Assembly (NCBI GenBank): GCA_036839715.1
Contig: DAITDU010000007.1
Location: 7,725 to 71,724, forward strand
DNA: 64,000 nucleotides
Direction of reading: 5' to 3'
Origin: Thermocaproicibacter sp002410755
Lineage (GTDB): Bacteria > Bacillota > Clostridia > Oscillospirales > Acutalibacteraceae
Shown here piece after piece: positions 52,730-62,002 of this stretch. The translations under genes were made by a program, and so were the position numbers. The notes under the pieces were generated by a model that worked only from the letters and a program-made list of their open reading frames with translations, was not told the DNA's origin and ran no database searches. Numbering within the stretch: position 1 is the first letter of the stretch; the number at the start of each line of letters is the position of its first letter.

Positions 52730-53983
52730 TCACATTTGTCCGCTGTCCCGGCGGGTACTTGCTGTCGCTGAAATAATGTGTTCTACGGCTTTCCGGGTAG
52801 CTGCTTCCGTATTAAAGGAAGTTAGGCGGAAATAGCCTTCGCCGCAGGCCCCAAAGCCGGAACCGGGCGTACCTACGACATTTGCTTTTTTCAGCAGTAA
52901 ATCAAAGAATTCCCATGAAGTAAGGCCATTTGGCACTTTAAGCCATACATATGGCGAATTGATGCCTCCATAGACCTCAAAGCCCGCCTTTGCAAGCCCT
53001 CCACGGATAATCTCCGCATTCCGGTGGTAATATGCGATATTTTCAAGGATACCCTGATGCCCTTCTTCGGTATAAACTGCCTCCGCCGCACGCTGGACCG
53101 GATAGGAAACACCATTCATCTTGGTCGCCTGCCGGCGGGCCCAAAGTTTATTGACTGAATACCCCTCAAAAACAAGCTCTTTGGGAATCACAGTATAAGC
53201 ACAGCGCATCCCGGTAAAGCCGGCTGTTTTAGAAAAGCTCCGGAATTCAATGGCGCATTTTTTCGCGCCTGGCAACTCAAAAATACTATGTGGCAAATCC
53301 GGTTCCGTAATGAATGCCTCATAGGCGGCATCATAAAGGATAACGGAACCGTTCCGAAGTGCATAGTCAACCCATTTTTGCAGTTCCCCGCTTGTAATGG
53401 CAACCCCCGTCGGGTTATTGGGAAAGCAGAGATAAATCATATCAGCACGTTGGGACGGAAGTTCCGGCAGAAAACCGTTTTCCCTTCGGCACGGCAGATA
53501 GACAATCCTGTCAAAGCCCTTGCCTTCGTGATACTCCCCCGCCCTGCCAGCCATAACATTTGTATCAACATAAACAGGGTAAACCGGATCACAGACGGCA
53601 ACCGTGTTATCAAGGCCAAAAATATCGCCAATGCTCCCGGTATCACTTTTTGCACCATCACTGATGAAAATTTCATCAGGAGAAATATCTACCCCGCGGC
53701 TGCGAAAATCATTTTTGCTGATTGCTTCCCGCAAAAAAGAATACCCATTTTCCGGGCCATAGCCACGAAAAGTGTCTGCTTCCCCCATTTCTAAAGAAGC
53801 TTTTGAGGCGGCTTCCACAACTGCTTTTGGAAGCGGCCTTGTTACGTCACCGATACCAAGGCGCAAAATTTCGGCCTGCGGGTGCTGTCTTGAATACTTT
53901 GCAACCCGATCCGCAATTTCAACGAACAGGTAATTTGCCGGAAGTTTTGCAAAATTCTGATTGATTTTCAGCAAATTCTGCAC
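52730..53983 (-). CDS. dapL: LL-diaminopimelate aminotransferase
   Basis: 417 residues. PLP enzyme of the one-step route from tetrahydrodipicolinate to LL-diaminopimelate, used for lysine and peptidoglycan. The PLP lysine is in FRSFSKTAGFTG; YLCFPNNPTG and DAAYEAF are other aminotransferase blocks; the N-terminus LRLGIGDVTRPLP is typical of DapL. A GTG start with GGAAGG is used. It sits next to dapF, the next enzyme in the same pathway. Confidence 0.96.
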   Translation of the reverse strand: MQNLLKINQNFAKLPANYLFVEIADRVAKYSRQHPQAEILRLGIGDVTRPLPKAVVEAASKASLEMGEADTFRGYGPENGYSFLREAISKNDFRSRGVDISPDEIFISDGAKSDTGSIGDIFGLDNTVAVCDPVYPVYVDTNVMAGRAGEYHEGKGFDRIVYLPCRRENGFLPELPSQRADMIYLCFPNNPTGVAITSGELQKWVDYALRNGSVILYDAAYEAFITEPDLPHSIFELPGAKKCAIEFRSFSKTAGFTGMRCAYTVIPKELVFEGYSVNKLWARRQATKMNGVSYPVQRAAEAVYTEEGHQGILENIAYYHRNAEIIRGGLAKAGFEVYGGINSPYVWLKVPNGLTSWEFFDLLLKKANVVGTPGSGFGACGEGYFRLTSFNTEAATRKAVEHIISATASTRRDSGQM

Positions 53984-54033
53984 AGTCCCTTCCTGAAAAA
54001 TTCAAAATTGATTGATAATCCTGCCTTATTATA

Positions 54034-54867
54034 TCAGAGTTCGACGCTTCCGTCAAAGGAAAATTCAGCGGGCCCTTTCATAAATACATTTCCCGAAGAT
54101 TTTTCCCAGCGGATTCTGAGATCGCCTCCCAGAAGGTGAAGCAAGACTCTGCGGTCTGTTTTCCCATTCAGGATGCAGGCAACAGCAGACGCACACGCAC
54201 CTGTTCCACAAGCCAGCGTTTCACCGGAGCCACGTTCCCAGACACGCATTTTTGCTTCGCTGCGGTTCAGAACTTGGACGAACTCGGTATTTACACGCTG
54301 CGGAAAAACAGGATTTGTTTCAAATTCCGGGCCGATTTCCCCAACGGGAAAGTCTTCCGTGTCATCTACAAAAACGACGCAATGGGGATTTCCCATGGAG
54401 ACACAGGTCACCTGATAGCTGCACCCGCCTACCATTAAGGGAGTATTCACAGCTTTCTCACCGGGAAAGCGGGCAGGAATTTTTTCCGGAGTGAGAATTG
54501 GCTTTCCCATATTAACTTCTACTGCCTGCACTTTTCCGTCATCCGTATCCAGCACCAGAGTTTTGGTTCCGCTCAGTGTTTCCACAGTAAGCACATTCTT
54601 CCGTGAAATGCCACGCTCATAAAGATATTTGCCAACACAGCGGATGCCATTCCCACACATTTTACCCTGGGAACCATCAGCATTGTATATATCCATTTTG
54701 CAGTCCGCAACTTGGGAAGGCTCAATCAGGATAAGGCCATCTGAGCCAACGCCAAAATGGCGGTCACTCAGACGCACTGCTAGTTTTGATGGATTACAGA
54801 CTTGTTCTTCAAAGCAATTAATATAAATATAGTCATTTCCTATTCCCTGCATCTTGGTAAATTTCAT
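54034..54867 (-). CDS. dapF: diaminopimelate epimerase
   Basis: 277 residues. Converts LL- to meso-diaminopimelate with two cysteines as acid and base: Cys in MCGNGIRCVGKY (about residue 72) and in ACGTGACASA (about 217). Leads the dapF-dapL pair behind a strong promoter. Confidence 0.97.
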   Translation of the reverse strand: MKFTKMQGIGNDYIYINCFEEQVCNPSKLAVRLSDRHFGVGSDGLILIEPSQVADCKMDIYNADGSQGKMCGNGIRCVGKYLYERGISRKNVLTVETLSGTKTLVLDTDDGKVQAVEVNMGKPILTPEKIPARFPGEKAVNTPLMVGGCSYQVTCVSMGNPHCVVFVDDTEDFPVGEIGPEFETNPVFPQRVNTEFVQVLNRSEAKMRVWERGSGETLACGTGACASAVACILNGKTDRRVLLHLLGGDLRIRWEKSSGNVFMKGPAEFSFDGSVEL

Positions 54868-54923
54868 AGAAAGCCTCTTTTCTTGTTTTGCTGTCGGCGG
54901 AAACTGCTTTCCAGTACGGCTTC

Positions 54924-54952
54924 ATTCTATTATTTTTCCCTTTCCATGTCAA
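54924..54952 (-). promoter_or_regulatory. promoter of dapF-dapL
   Basis: TTGACA, 17 bases, TAGAAT on the minus strand, about 55 bases from the dapF start. Confidence 0.75.
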
Positions 54953-55032
54953 TTTTCTAAAGGAATGGAAAAGCACCTTAACTCCGTATTGCAACCGTGC
55001 GGCACAGCTAACCCGGCCGTCTGTAAGATACA

Positions 55033-55070
55033 AGAAAGCCTCTGCCGACAAAACGTCTTTCAGCAGAGGC
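55033..55070 (-). terminator. terminator of the glycosyltransferase gene
   Basis: GCCTCTGC pairs with GCAGAGGC over a 17-base loop and is followed on the minus strand by TTTCTTG. Confidence 0.6.
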
Positions 55071-55085
55071 ATCCTTGCAACACGG

Positions 55086-56045
55086 CTAAGGGCGGTAGAG
55101 CAGCGGAAGTGCTTTCCAGAAAAAGACTTTCCGGCGGAGTACAGAATCCGTGTGACTATCAATGGACAGGAGCTTATCATACCCTTGGGCACAGAGAAAA
55201 TCATGGACTTCTCTAACGCTGATACCTTCACGCAGTACAACATCAACAGAATTCATGATTGTCCACGGAATTGCTCCTTTTTCAAGCAGCCGGCAAAGCT
55301 CACCGTCCTCAGGGCAAACAGCTTTTGCGGTTTCCAAGATACGAAGCGCAGCTTCCGTGCGCTGGAAAACTGCATATCCAACCGGTCCGGATTTTCCGCG
55401 CTTCAACTCACAGCTTTCACAGCGCCGGAGAAGAACAGGGGACTGCATGACCTTCTCCGCGCGGAGAAGGCTGCAAAGCAGAAACTCGCCTGCATATCCA
55501 AATGCACAGTTTTCATCGAACGATATCTGCTTTGAAAGGAGGAAATCACGGCGTACCAGAAATGCAGCTAAATCCACTCCCATCCTTTTGCTGAGAATTT
55601 CCCTTGCAAAATGCGCACTGGATGGCTGGCGGATTGCGCTGCTGATTGTACGGCGTTCTGCCACACGCACTTCTTCTTTCGTAAAGCAGCCAAATACTAC
55701 ATCAGCTCCAAAATGCTCTGCCGTATCCAGATACCTAGGCAGAAAACCACTGTAAAGCCTCCTTGCAAACAAAAAGGTAAGATATTCTCCCTCCGCACGC
55801 TGTACAGCAGTATTCAAAGCAGCGGGAACAGAAGAATTACCATTTTGTATCACAAAACCGTGAAGGCTGAAGTCTTTCAGAAAAGTTACAGCTTCAAGGA
55901 CGGTTTTATCCGAAGAACCCATGTCTACAAAAATATATTCTGCGTTTAAGCCTTTTGTCTGTTCTACACAGAATGGGAAAATACGTGCCAGGTCTTTTTC
56001 TATGTTCTTTACCGGAATTAGGATGGAAAGCTCCGAAGTCTGCAA
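55086..56045 (-). CDS. family 2 glycosyltransferase-like protein
   Basis: 319 residues from a TTG at 56045, chosen because AAAGGA lies nine bases ahead; the ATG three codons earlier abuts that site and would not be used well. The N-terminal Rossmann-like GT-A fold shows LSILIPVKNIEKDL, then YIFVDMGSSDKT and AAFLVRRDFLLS. The catalytic core is compact, with no membrane segment. Targets may be cell-surface glycans. It is 18 bases after the tetR stop, so the two genes form a small operon. Confidence 0.75.
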   Translation of the reverse strand: MQTSELSILIPVKNIEKDLARIFPFCVEQTKGLNAEYIFVDMGSSDKTVLEAVTFLKDFSLHGFVIQNGNSSVPAALNTAVQRAEGEYLTFLFARRLYSGFLPRYLDTAEHFGADVVFGCFTKEEVRVAERRTISSAIRQPSSAHFAREILSKRMGVDLAAFLVRRDFLLSKQISFDENCAFGYAGEFLLCSLLRAEKVMQSPVLLRRCESCELKRGKSGPVGYAVFQRTEAALRILETAKAVCPEDGELCRLLEKGAIPWTIMNSVDVVLREGISVREVHDFLCAQGYDKLLSIDSHTDSVLRRKVFFWKALPLLYRP

Positions 56046-56063
56046 TGAAACCATTCCTTTCAG

Positions 56064-56672
56064 TCAGGACGCCGGACTATCGTACCCAGTATTATCTTTC
56101 AGATACCGCGCAGTAGACGCATGTTTGCTGTCATCAACAAAACGTGTCAGCCGTCCGACAATTTCTTCCGGCGGTTCCTTCATGCCGGCTTTCACCCACT
56201 CAATTACCATGCCCACAAGGCCATGTGCATAAAATTCCGCTATAAACAGCCGGTCTTCCGGGGCAATGTTTCCGCTGTTTTCATCAGCCGAAGAAGGTGG
56301 AATCTGATCCACAATGTGAAGCAGCATATCTCGCACAACACCAAACAGATCTTCCGAAAAAACGCTTTGCTCAGCCAAATTTACTGCACCAAAATAAAAA
56401 ACTTTTTCCCGTTTCATGACGTTAAGGGCATTCAGCAGCGCGGCACTCCACTCTACTCCATCGGAAACACCTAGAAGGGCTGAAACAATTTCCTTATTAA
56501 AGATCCAATCGATAAGGTCATATTTATCTTTAAAATGATAATAAAAAGTCTGCCGGTTCAGGTCACAGTTTTTCACAATATCTGAAACGGTGATTTTTTC
56601 CAAGCTTTTTTTCTTCATAAGCTCTTTCAGTGATCCCGCTATTGCTTTTTTGGTAATCAGAGAATCTGACAT
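56064..56672 (-). CDS. TetR-family transcriptional regulator
   Basis: 202 residues from the ATG at 56672 with GAGAGG ahead. The N-terminal helix-turn-helix is KITVSDIVKNCDLNRQTFYYHF (recognition helix Leu-Asn-Arg-Gln-Thr), as in the DhaS-like branch; residues 75-190 form the ligand-binding part. It probably represses its own promoter and perhaps the downstream glycosyltransferase gene. Confidence 0.88.
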   Translation of the reverse strand: MSDSLITKKAIAGSLKELMKKKSLEKITVSDIVKNCDLNRQTFYYHFKDKYDLIDWIFNKEIVSALLGVSDGVEWSAALLNALNVMKREKVFYFGAVNLAEQSVFSEDLFGVVRDMLLHIVDQIPPSSADENSGNIAPEDRLFIAEFYAHGLVGMVIEWVKAGMKEPPEEIVGRLTRFVDDSKHASTARYLKDNTGYDSPAS

Positions 56673-56724
56673 AAGCACCTCTCTGCGGCAGCACCGCAAT
56701 ACTTTTCCTTACCAAACAATTCAT

Positions 56725-56753
56725 AGTTTAACAGAAAATTTTTATTTTTTCAA
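56725..56753 (-). promoter_or_regulatory. promoter of the tetR-glycosyltransferase unit
   Basis: TTGAAA, 17 bases, TAAACT on the minus strand, about 50 bases from the start. Confidence 0.6.
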
Positions 56754-56872
56754 CTTCTGCTTTGCAGTTTCCGCTGCGTCCTTTCCTGTCGCGTTCCTGC
56801 GTCATGCCGGGAAACCGCTTTTTCTGAAAAATACCTGAGAAAAATAGAATAATATCCGCAGATCCCGACAAC

Positions 56873-56889
56873 TTTACGCAAATTTTACA
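56873..56889 (+). promoter_or_regulatory. candidate PhoP box
   Basis: TTTACG and TTTACA are spaced by five bases, the 11-base periodicity of PhoP direct repeats (TTAACA-like) of Firmicutes, followed 11 bases on by the weaker CATACC. It lies 95 bases before pstS and 40 bases ahead of the nearest good -35 box, rather far for classical activation. Confidence 0.4.
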
Positions 56890-56928
56890 TGCTACATACC
56901 AAACTCTGCTTTCACCGGCAGGATGAAT

Positions 56929-56958
56929 TTGATATTGTTAAACCGTAAAGAATATAAA
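56929..56958 (+). promoter_or_regulatory. promoter of the pst-pho operon
   Basis: TTGATA, 18 bases, TATAAA, with the ATG of pstS 24 bases downstream. Confidence 0.55.
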
Positions 56959-56982
56959 GACAAAGTGAGAAGGAGAGAGAAC

Positions 56983-57855
56983 ATGAAAAAATTTCTTGCA
57001 GTGATTCTTGCGGCAATACTTGCAGTCGGATGCTTCCAGGGATGCAGCAGAAATCCCTCGGACAGTACGGCATCCAGTTCGGTCAATATTTCCGGGTCAT
57101 CAGCGCTCCAGCCTCTTGTAAAGGCCGTAGCCGACAAATTTCGTGGATCAAATACCAATACTTCTATTACGGTAAATGCAGGTGGTTCCGGTACAGGCCT
57201 TCAGAACGTTTTTGACAAAACAGTCGATATTGGCGCTTCCGATATCTTTGCTCAGGAAAAATTTTCTGCGGATAAGGCTAATGCTCTCGTAGATCACATT
57301 GTCTGCGTCGTTGGCGTCGCAGCAGTTGTAAATCAACAAACAAATATTGAAAATGTCACAAAGCAGGAGCTTATCGGTATTTTCACCGGGAAAATCACAA
57401 ACTGGAAGGAAATCGGAGGCAGCGACCAAAAGATTGTCCTGATTAACCGCCCGAAGTCGTCCGGTACACGTGCACTTTTTAAAGCCTATGCACTTGACGG
57501 CCAGGAGGAAGCCGAAGGCCATGCGCTGACGGAGGACAATTCCGGCACATTGAAGCAAAATGTTGCCCAGACTCCCGGTTCTATTGCATATCTTGCATTC
57601 CCTTATCTGACTGACAAGACTGTAACGGCACTTTCCATTGATGGTGTAAAAGCATCTTATGAGAATATTTACAGTGGGAAATATGGCATCTGGGGATATG
57701 AGCATCTTTATACCAACGGTCAGCCCAATGGTGTTGTGAAATCATTCCTTGACTATTTCTCCACATCGGACTGCGAACAGATTATTCAAGAAAAAGGCTA
57801 TGGACTTTCCAGTAAAATGACCGTTAAACGCAGTGCCCCCGCAGCCTCAAAATAA
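56983..57855 (+). CDS. pstS: phosphate-binding lipoprotein
   Basis: 290 residues from the ATG with GGAGAG ahead. Lipoprotein signal with Cys in AVGCFQGCSRN. The phosphate-binding fold shows ISGSSALQPLVKAVADKF, VNAGGSGTGL and RPKSSGTRALF, all of which supply ligands to phosphate. It captures phosphate outside the membrane for PstCAB. Confidence 0.96.
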   Translation: MKKFLAVILAAILAVGCFQGCSRNPSDSTASSSVNISGSSALQPLVKAVADKFRGSNTNTSITVNAGGSGTGLQNVFDKTVDIGASDIFAQEKFSADKANALVDHIVCVVGVAAVVNQQTNIENVTKQELIGIFTGKITNWKEIGGSDQKIVLINRPKSSGTRALFKAYALDGQEEAEGHALTEDNSGTLKQNVAQTPGSIAYLAFPYLTDKTVTALSIDGVKASYENIYSGKYGIWGYEHLYTNGQPNGVVKSFLDYFSTSDCEQIIQEKGYGLSSKMTVKRSAPAASK

Positions 57856-57935
57856 TAGATTAGAAAGACTTATATGGCTGCCGGGTTAAAAAACCGGCGG
57901 CTTATGTGTGTAAATTATAGAAAGGATGTCATCAT

Positions 57936-58832
57936 TTGAACAAAGCTGACCGGTTCCGGAAAGAGACGCTTGGCCGCTCCCTCGTAACACTGGCAGGGCT
58001 GTTCATTATTCTGCTGACTCTTACCATCGGCGCATTTCTTGTTTACCGGGGTTCAGCCACTTTTTTTGTAGATAAGCACAATATTTTTGAGTTCCTTTTT
58101 TCTTCTGATTGGGAACCGGCACAGCAGGGAAGCGGGGGAAAAGTTGGTGCGGCTATCTTTCTGGTCGGTTCTATTTTTATTAGTGGTCTTGCCCTGTTGA
58201 TTGCCTTGCCATTTAGTATTGCGGCAGCAGTTTTCATGACAGAAATTTCGCCAAATTTTGGAAATATGCTTCTTCAGCCTGCTATTGAAATCTTCGTTGG
58301 AATTCCATCTGTTGTATATGGATGGGTTGGGCTCACCGTGCTTGTGCCGTGGATTGCAAAAGTTTTCAGCCTTGCTTATGGGTACAGTGTATTGGCCGGA
58401 GCTATCGTTCTGGCCGTCATGATTTTTCCAACCATTACGAGTGTTTCCGCTGACGCAATCCGCAGTGTACCGTCCGAATATCGGGAAGCCGCCTATGGCC
58501 TCGGTTCTACACGGTGGCAGATGATTTACAAGGTCATCCTCCCTACTGCAGCGCCGGGTATCCTGACCGGTGTCGTGCTTGGCCTCGCGCGGGCTTTCGG
58601 CGAAGCTCTTGCCGTTTCAATGGTAATCGGGAAAATGCAGGCCTTTCCAACAAGTGTGCTTTCTCCCACAACGAACCTGACTGCGGAGATTACGGCAGAT
58701 ATGGGAAATACAACAACAGGCAGTGAATGGAATAATGCCATCTGGTCAATGGCGCTGCTGCTGTTTATCATTTCATTCCTTTTTATTCTGCTAATCCGCC
58801 TGATTGGAAAGGTGGGAAATAAAACAAAATGA
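57936..58832 (+). CDS. pstC: phosphate ABC transporter permease PstC
   Basis: 298 residues from a TTG start with AAAGGA ahead. Six membrane segments; cytoplasmic EAA loop EAAYGLGSTRWQMIYKVILP. The next gene starts within its stop codon region (four-base overlap). Confidence 0.96.
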   Translation: MNKADRFRKETLGRSLVTLAGLFIILLTLTIGAFLVYRGSATFFVDKHNIFEFLFSSDWEPAQQGSGGKVGAAIFLVGSIFISGLALLIALPFSIAAAVFMTEISPNFGNMLLQPAIEIFVGIPSVVYGWVGLTVLVPWIAKVFSLAYGYSVLAGAIVLAVMIFPTITSVSADAIRSVPSEYREAAYGLGSTRWQMIYKVILPTAAPGILTGVVLGLARAFGEALAVSMVIGKMQAFPTSVLSPTTNLTAEITADMGNTTTGSEWNNAIWSMALLLFIISFLFILLIRLIGKVGNKTK

Positions 58833-59737
58833 AAAATCCCGAGAAAAAATCGAAAGCTGCGGATCAATTTGCCACTGGAATTCTTTACACCGTAGCAGGT
58901 TTTTTTCTGTTTCTCCTGGTAGCCTTTACAGTTTATATTCTGATAAAGGGTATAGCAACTTGCCGTCCTGAATATCTAAGCTTCACAGGTGAAGGGATTG
59001 GCGTGCAGTTCTTCAACACGGTGTACCTTGTTTTTCTCTCCCTGCTGATTTCGGTTCCACTTGGGCTTGCAGCAGGCATTTACATGGCCGAATACGCCGG
59101 GAGCGGAAAAATGACATATTTTCTCCGTATCTGTATTGAAACGCTTGCGTCCTTGCCTTCCATCGTCGTCGGCCTCTTTGGATATCTGGTATTCCTTGTA
59201 ATGACGGGCGCACACTGGAACCTTCTGGCCGGCGCCCTTGCGGTTTCAATCCTGAATTTGCCGTCTTTGACAACTGTCACGCAGGACGCGCTTGAAAGTC
59301 TCCCAAAATCCCTTGCAGAAGGCAGTCTCGGCCTTGGTGCAACGCACTGGCAGACAATCGCCGGTGTTCTGCTTCCCGCTGCGATGCCCCGTATCATCAC
59401 TGGAATCGTAATGGCTGCGGGCAGAAGTTTTGGTGAAGCTGCCGCATTGCTTTTTACTTCCGGCATGAGCTCTGACGTCAATTTTTCCAACTGGAACCCG
59501 CTTAGCCCAACCTCACCGCTTAATGTGATGCGTCCTGCCGACACACTCGCTGTCCGCATCTGGGCGTTGCGTACCGAAGGCACCGAAGCAAATGCGGCAC
59601 AGCTTTCTGATCTCTCCTCTGCTGTGCTGATTCTCATGGTATTTGTGTTCAGCCTCGGTTCCCGCCTCCTTGGGAACAGATTGGAACAGAAAATGACCGG
59701 TGGAAGGACAGAAAAGAAGGGAAATAAAAAGGAATGA
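58829..59737 (+). CDS. pstA: phosphate ABC transporter permease PstA
   Basis: 302 residues, six membrane segments. EAA loop EGSLGLGATHWQTIAGVLLP and GRSFGEAAALLFTSG identify PstA. Its C-terminus is Lys-rich; it overlaps pstB by four bases. Confidence 0.96.
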   Translation: MKNPEKKSKAADQFATGILYTVAGFFLFLLVAFTVYILIKGIATCRPEYLSFTGEGIGVQFFNTVYLVFLSLLISVPLGLAAGIYMAEYAGSGKMTYFLRICIETLASLPSIVVGLFGYLVFLVMTGAHWNLLAGALAVSILNLPSLTTVTQDALESLPKSLAEGSLGLGATHWQTIAGVLLPAAMPRIITGIVMAAGRSFGEAAALLFTSGMSSDVNFSNWNPLSPTSPLNVMRPADTLAVRIWALRTEGTEANAAQLSDLSSAVLILMVFVFSLGSRLLGNRLEQKMTGGRTEKKGNKKE

Positions 59738-60489
59738 AGCCAAAAATCAGTGTAAACTCGCTCAATTTTTATTATGGTGACTTTCATGCTCTGAAAAATA
59801 TCTGCCTTGACGCCGCAGAAAACCACGTTACAGCATTGATCGGCCCTTCCGGATGCGGCAAGTCAACATTTCTCAAAACGTTGAACCGCATGAATGACCT
59901 CATACCCGGAGTTAAAATTAGCGGAAGTGTCCTGCTGGATGGACATGATATCTATGGACACGGAATGGACGTGACACTTCTCCGGAAAAGAGTCGGTATG
60001 GTCTTCCAAAAACCAAACCCATTCCCCATGTCAGTTTACGACAATGTTGCCTATGGGCCTAAAATTCATGGCGTAAAAAATCGGCATGAACTGGATAAAA
60101 TTGTTGAAGAAAGCATTCGCCGTGCAGCCCTCTGGGATGAAGTAAAGGACCGCCTGAAAAAAAATGCCATTGGTCTTTCCGGCGGACAGCAACAACGCCT
60201 CTGCATTGCACGGGCACTCGCCGTAGAACCAGAAGTTCTTTTGATGGATGAACCAACCAGTGCGCTTGATCCTATTTCAACAATGAAAATTGAGGACCTT
60301 ATCTCAACCCTCAAAGAAAAATATACGATTATTATTGTAACGCATAATATGCAGCAAGCAGCGCGTATTTCCGATTATACCGCTTTTTTCCTGCACGGTG
60401 AAATCGTGGAATTTGCTGAAACAAAGCAGTTATTTTCCATGCCAAAGGACAAGCGCACAGAAGATTACATCACTGGGCGGTTTGGATAA
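59734..60489 (+). CDS. pstB: phosphate ABC transporter ATP-binding protein
   Basis: 251 residues. Walker A GPSGCGKSTFLKTLNRMND, signature LSGGQQQRLCIARALA and Walker B VLLMDEPTSALDP, ending with the PstB-type DYITGRFG. Confidence 0.97.
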   Translation: MKPKISVNSLNFYYGDFHALKNICLDAAENHVTALIGPSGCGKSTFLKTLNRMNDLIPGVKISGSVLLDGHDIYGHGMDVTLLRKRVGMVFQKPNPFPMSVYDNVAYGPKIHGVKNRHELDKIVEESIRRAALWDEVKDRLKKNAIGLSGGQQQRLCIARALAVEPEVLLMDEPTSALDPISTMKIEDLISTLKEKYTIIIVTHNMQQAARISDYTAFFLHGEIVEFAETKQLFSMPKDKRTEDYITGRFG

Positions 60490-60572
60490 CAGAAAACTTC
60501 CTTCCAAATTGTGCAAAAGTCCGATATAATAATTCATGTTAAATGATCTAAGGTAAAGGAGGTTACGAACTT

Positions 60573-61238
60573 ATGAGTGCAAGGGCCGAGTATGACCACG
60601 AGCTTGAAGAGCTGCACCTTGAAATGATCCGAATGGGTGGTCTGATTGAAGAAGCAATTGACAAATCTATTTCCGCTTTGGGAAAGCGCGACCATGAAAT
60701 GGCCAAAACCGTTATGGAAAATGACCGGCAAATTGACAATTTGGACCATATGATCGAATCGCGCTGCCTAAGCCTTCTGCTGCGTCAGCAGCCGGTTGCA
60801 AGTGATTTAAGGGCAATTTCAACAGCACTGAAAATGGTTACGGATATGGAACGAATTGGAGACCAGGCTTCCGATATTGCAGAAGTCAGCTTGCGTTTTA
60901 GCCCTGATACTCCTTTTTTCAAACCTTTTGAACATATCCCATTGATGGCACGCATTGTCTCATCCATGGTACGGGAAAGTATCAATGCCTTTATTAACAG
61001 CAACCTTGACGCTGCCCGCGAAATTATCTGCCGGGACGATGAAGTCGACAATCTTTTTGAAACCGTCAAGCAGGAAATAACCGACAAGCTTGCCCATTCA
61101 CCGGAATGTGCAAACCAGGCAGTCGATTTTTTGATTATTGCAAAATATCTTGAGCGGATTGGGGATCATGCCGTTAACATTTGCGGTTGGGTTGTTTTCT
61201 TTGTAACGGGAAAGCACAAAGATGCAAAAATCATTTGA
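60573..61238 (+). CDS. phoU: phosphate uptake regulator PhoU
   Basis: 221 residues forming two similar three-helix bundles (E-x-x-x-D metal-binding repeats: DRQIDNLDHMIE and DDEVDNLFETV). It dampens PhoR signalling and PstB activity when phosphate is ample. A TATAAT lies in the 83-base gap behind pstB, so a secondary promoter is possible. Confidence 0.96.
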   Translation: MSARAEYDHELEELHLEMIRMGGLIEEAIDKSISALGKRDHEMAKTVMENDRQIDNLDHMIESRCLSLLLRQQPVASDLRAISTALKMVTDMERIGDQASDIAEVSLRFSPDTPFFKPFEHIPLMARIVSSMVRESINAFINSNLDAAREIICRDDEVDNLFETVKQEITDKLAHSPECANQAVDFLIIAKYLERIGDHAVNICGWVVFFVTGKHKDAKII

Positions 61239-61260
61239 CCGTAAAAAAAGGAGCCCGCTG

Positions 61261-61953
61261 ATGCAAAAAAAGCAAGCATTTATTGTAGAAGATGATGATA
61301 ATATTCGGGAAATCATACAGTGTTCTCTGGAATCCTGCGGTCTTGCTGTAACCGGTTTTGAGGACGCTGTTGAAATGTTTTCTGCCTTGCCAAAAGGAAA
61401 TCCTGATGTGATTCTGCTGGATCTCATGCTTCCCCGGATGGATGGTATGGATGCGCTGAAGGAACTCAAGGCAAATCCGAAAACAGCGCCTATCCCTGTG
61501 CTCATTTTAACGGCAAAAAGCAGTGAACCTGACAAAGTAACTGGCCTTGACCTTGGTGCGGATGACTATATTACAAAGCCGTTTGGCGTATTGGAGCTGA
61601 TGGCCCGTGTGCGCGCAGTGCTTCGCAGGTCTTCTGGGGAACAGGAAAAGTGCCCTGCTTTTGAATCGCATGGGTTAAAACTGGATACTGCAAAACATGA
61701 AGTCATGCAGAATGGAAAAAAAGTCAATCTAACATTAAAGGAGTTTGATTTGCTTCGGCTGTTGATGGAAAACACCGACCGTGTCCTGACGAGAAATGAA
61801 ATCTTGGATGATGTCTGGGGATGCAACTATTCTGGGGAAAGCCGTACTCTTGATATGCATATCCGCAGCCTGCGGCAGAAACTCGGCAGCGACATTGGGG
61901 AAAATGGCCTTATTTCTACAGTACGCGGCGTTGGCTATAAATTTAATTCATAG
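61261..61953 (+). CDS. phoP: PhoP/PhoB-type response regulator
   Basis: 230 residues from the ATG at 61261 (AAGGAG eight bases ahead); an upstream ATG overlapping phoU lacks a ribosome site. Receiver domain with DD at 10-11, the phosphoacceptor Asp in ILLDLMLPRMDG (about 55) and Lys in DYITKPFG; OmpR-type winged helix ends with RGVGYKF. It should control pst genes with PhoR. Confidence 0.95.
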   Translation: MQKKQAFIVEDDDNIREIIQCSLESCGLAVTGFEDAVEMFSALPKGNPDVILLDLMLPRMDGMDALKELKANPKTAPIPVLILTAKSSEPDKVTGLDLGADDYITKPFGVLELMARVRAVLRRSSGEQEKCPAFESHGLKLDTAKHEVMQNGKKVNLTLKEFDLLRLLMENTDRVLTRNEILDDVWGCNYSGESRTLDMHIRSLRQKLGSDIGENGLISTVRGVGYKFNS

Positions 61954-62002
61954 TGTACGGAGAGCTATTTCTGCTTTTTATTTTTAGGGAGGAAACTTAG
62001 CT

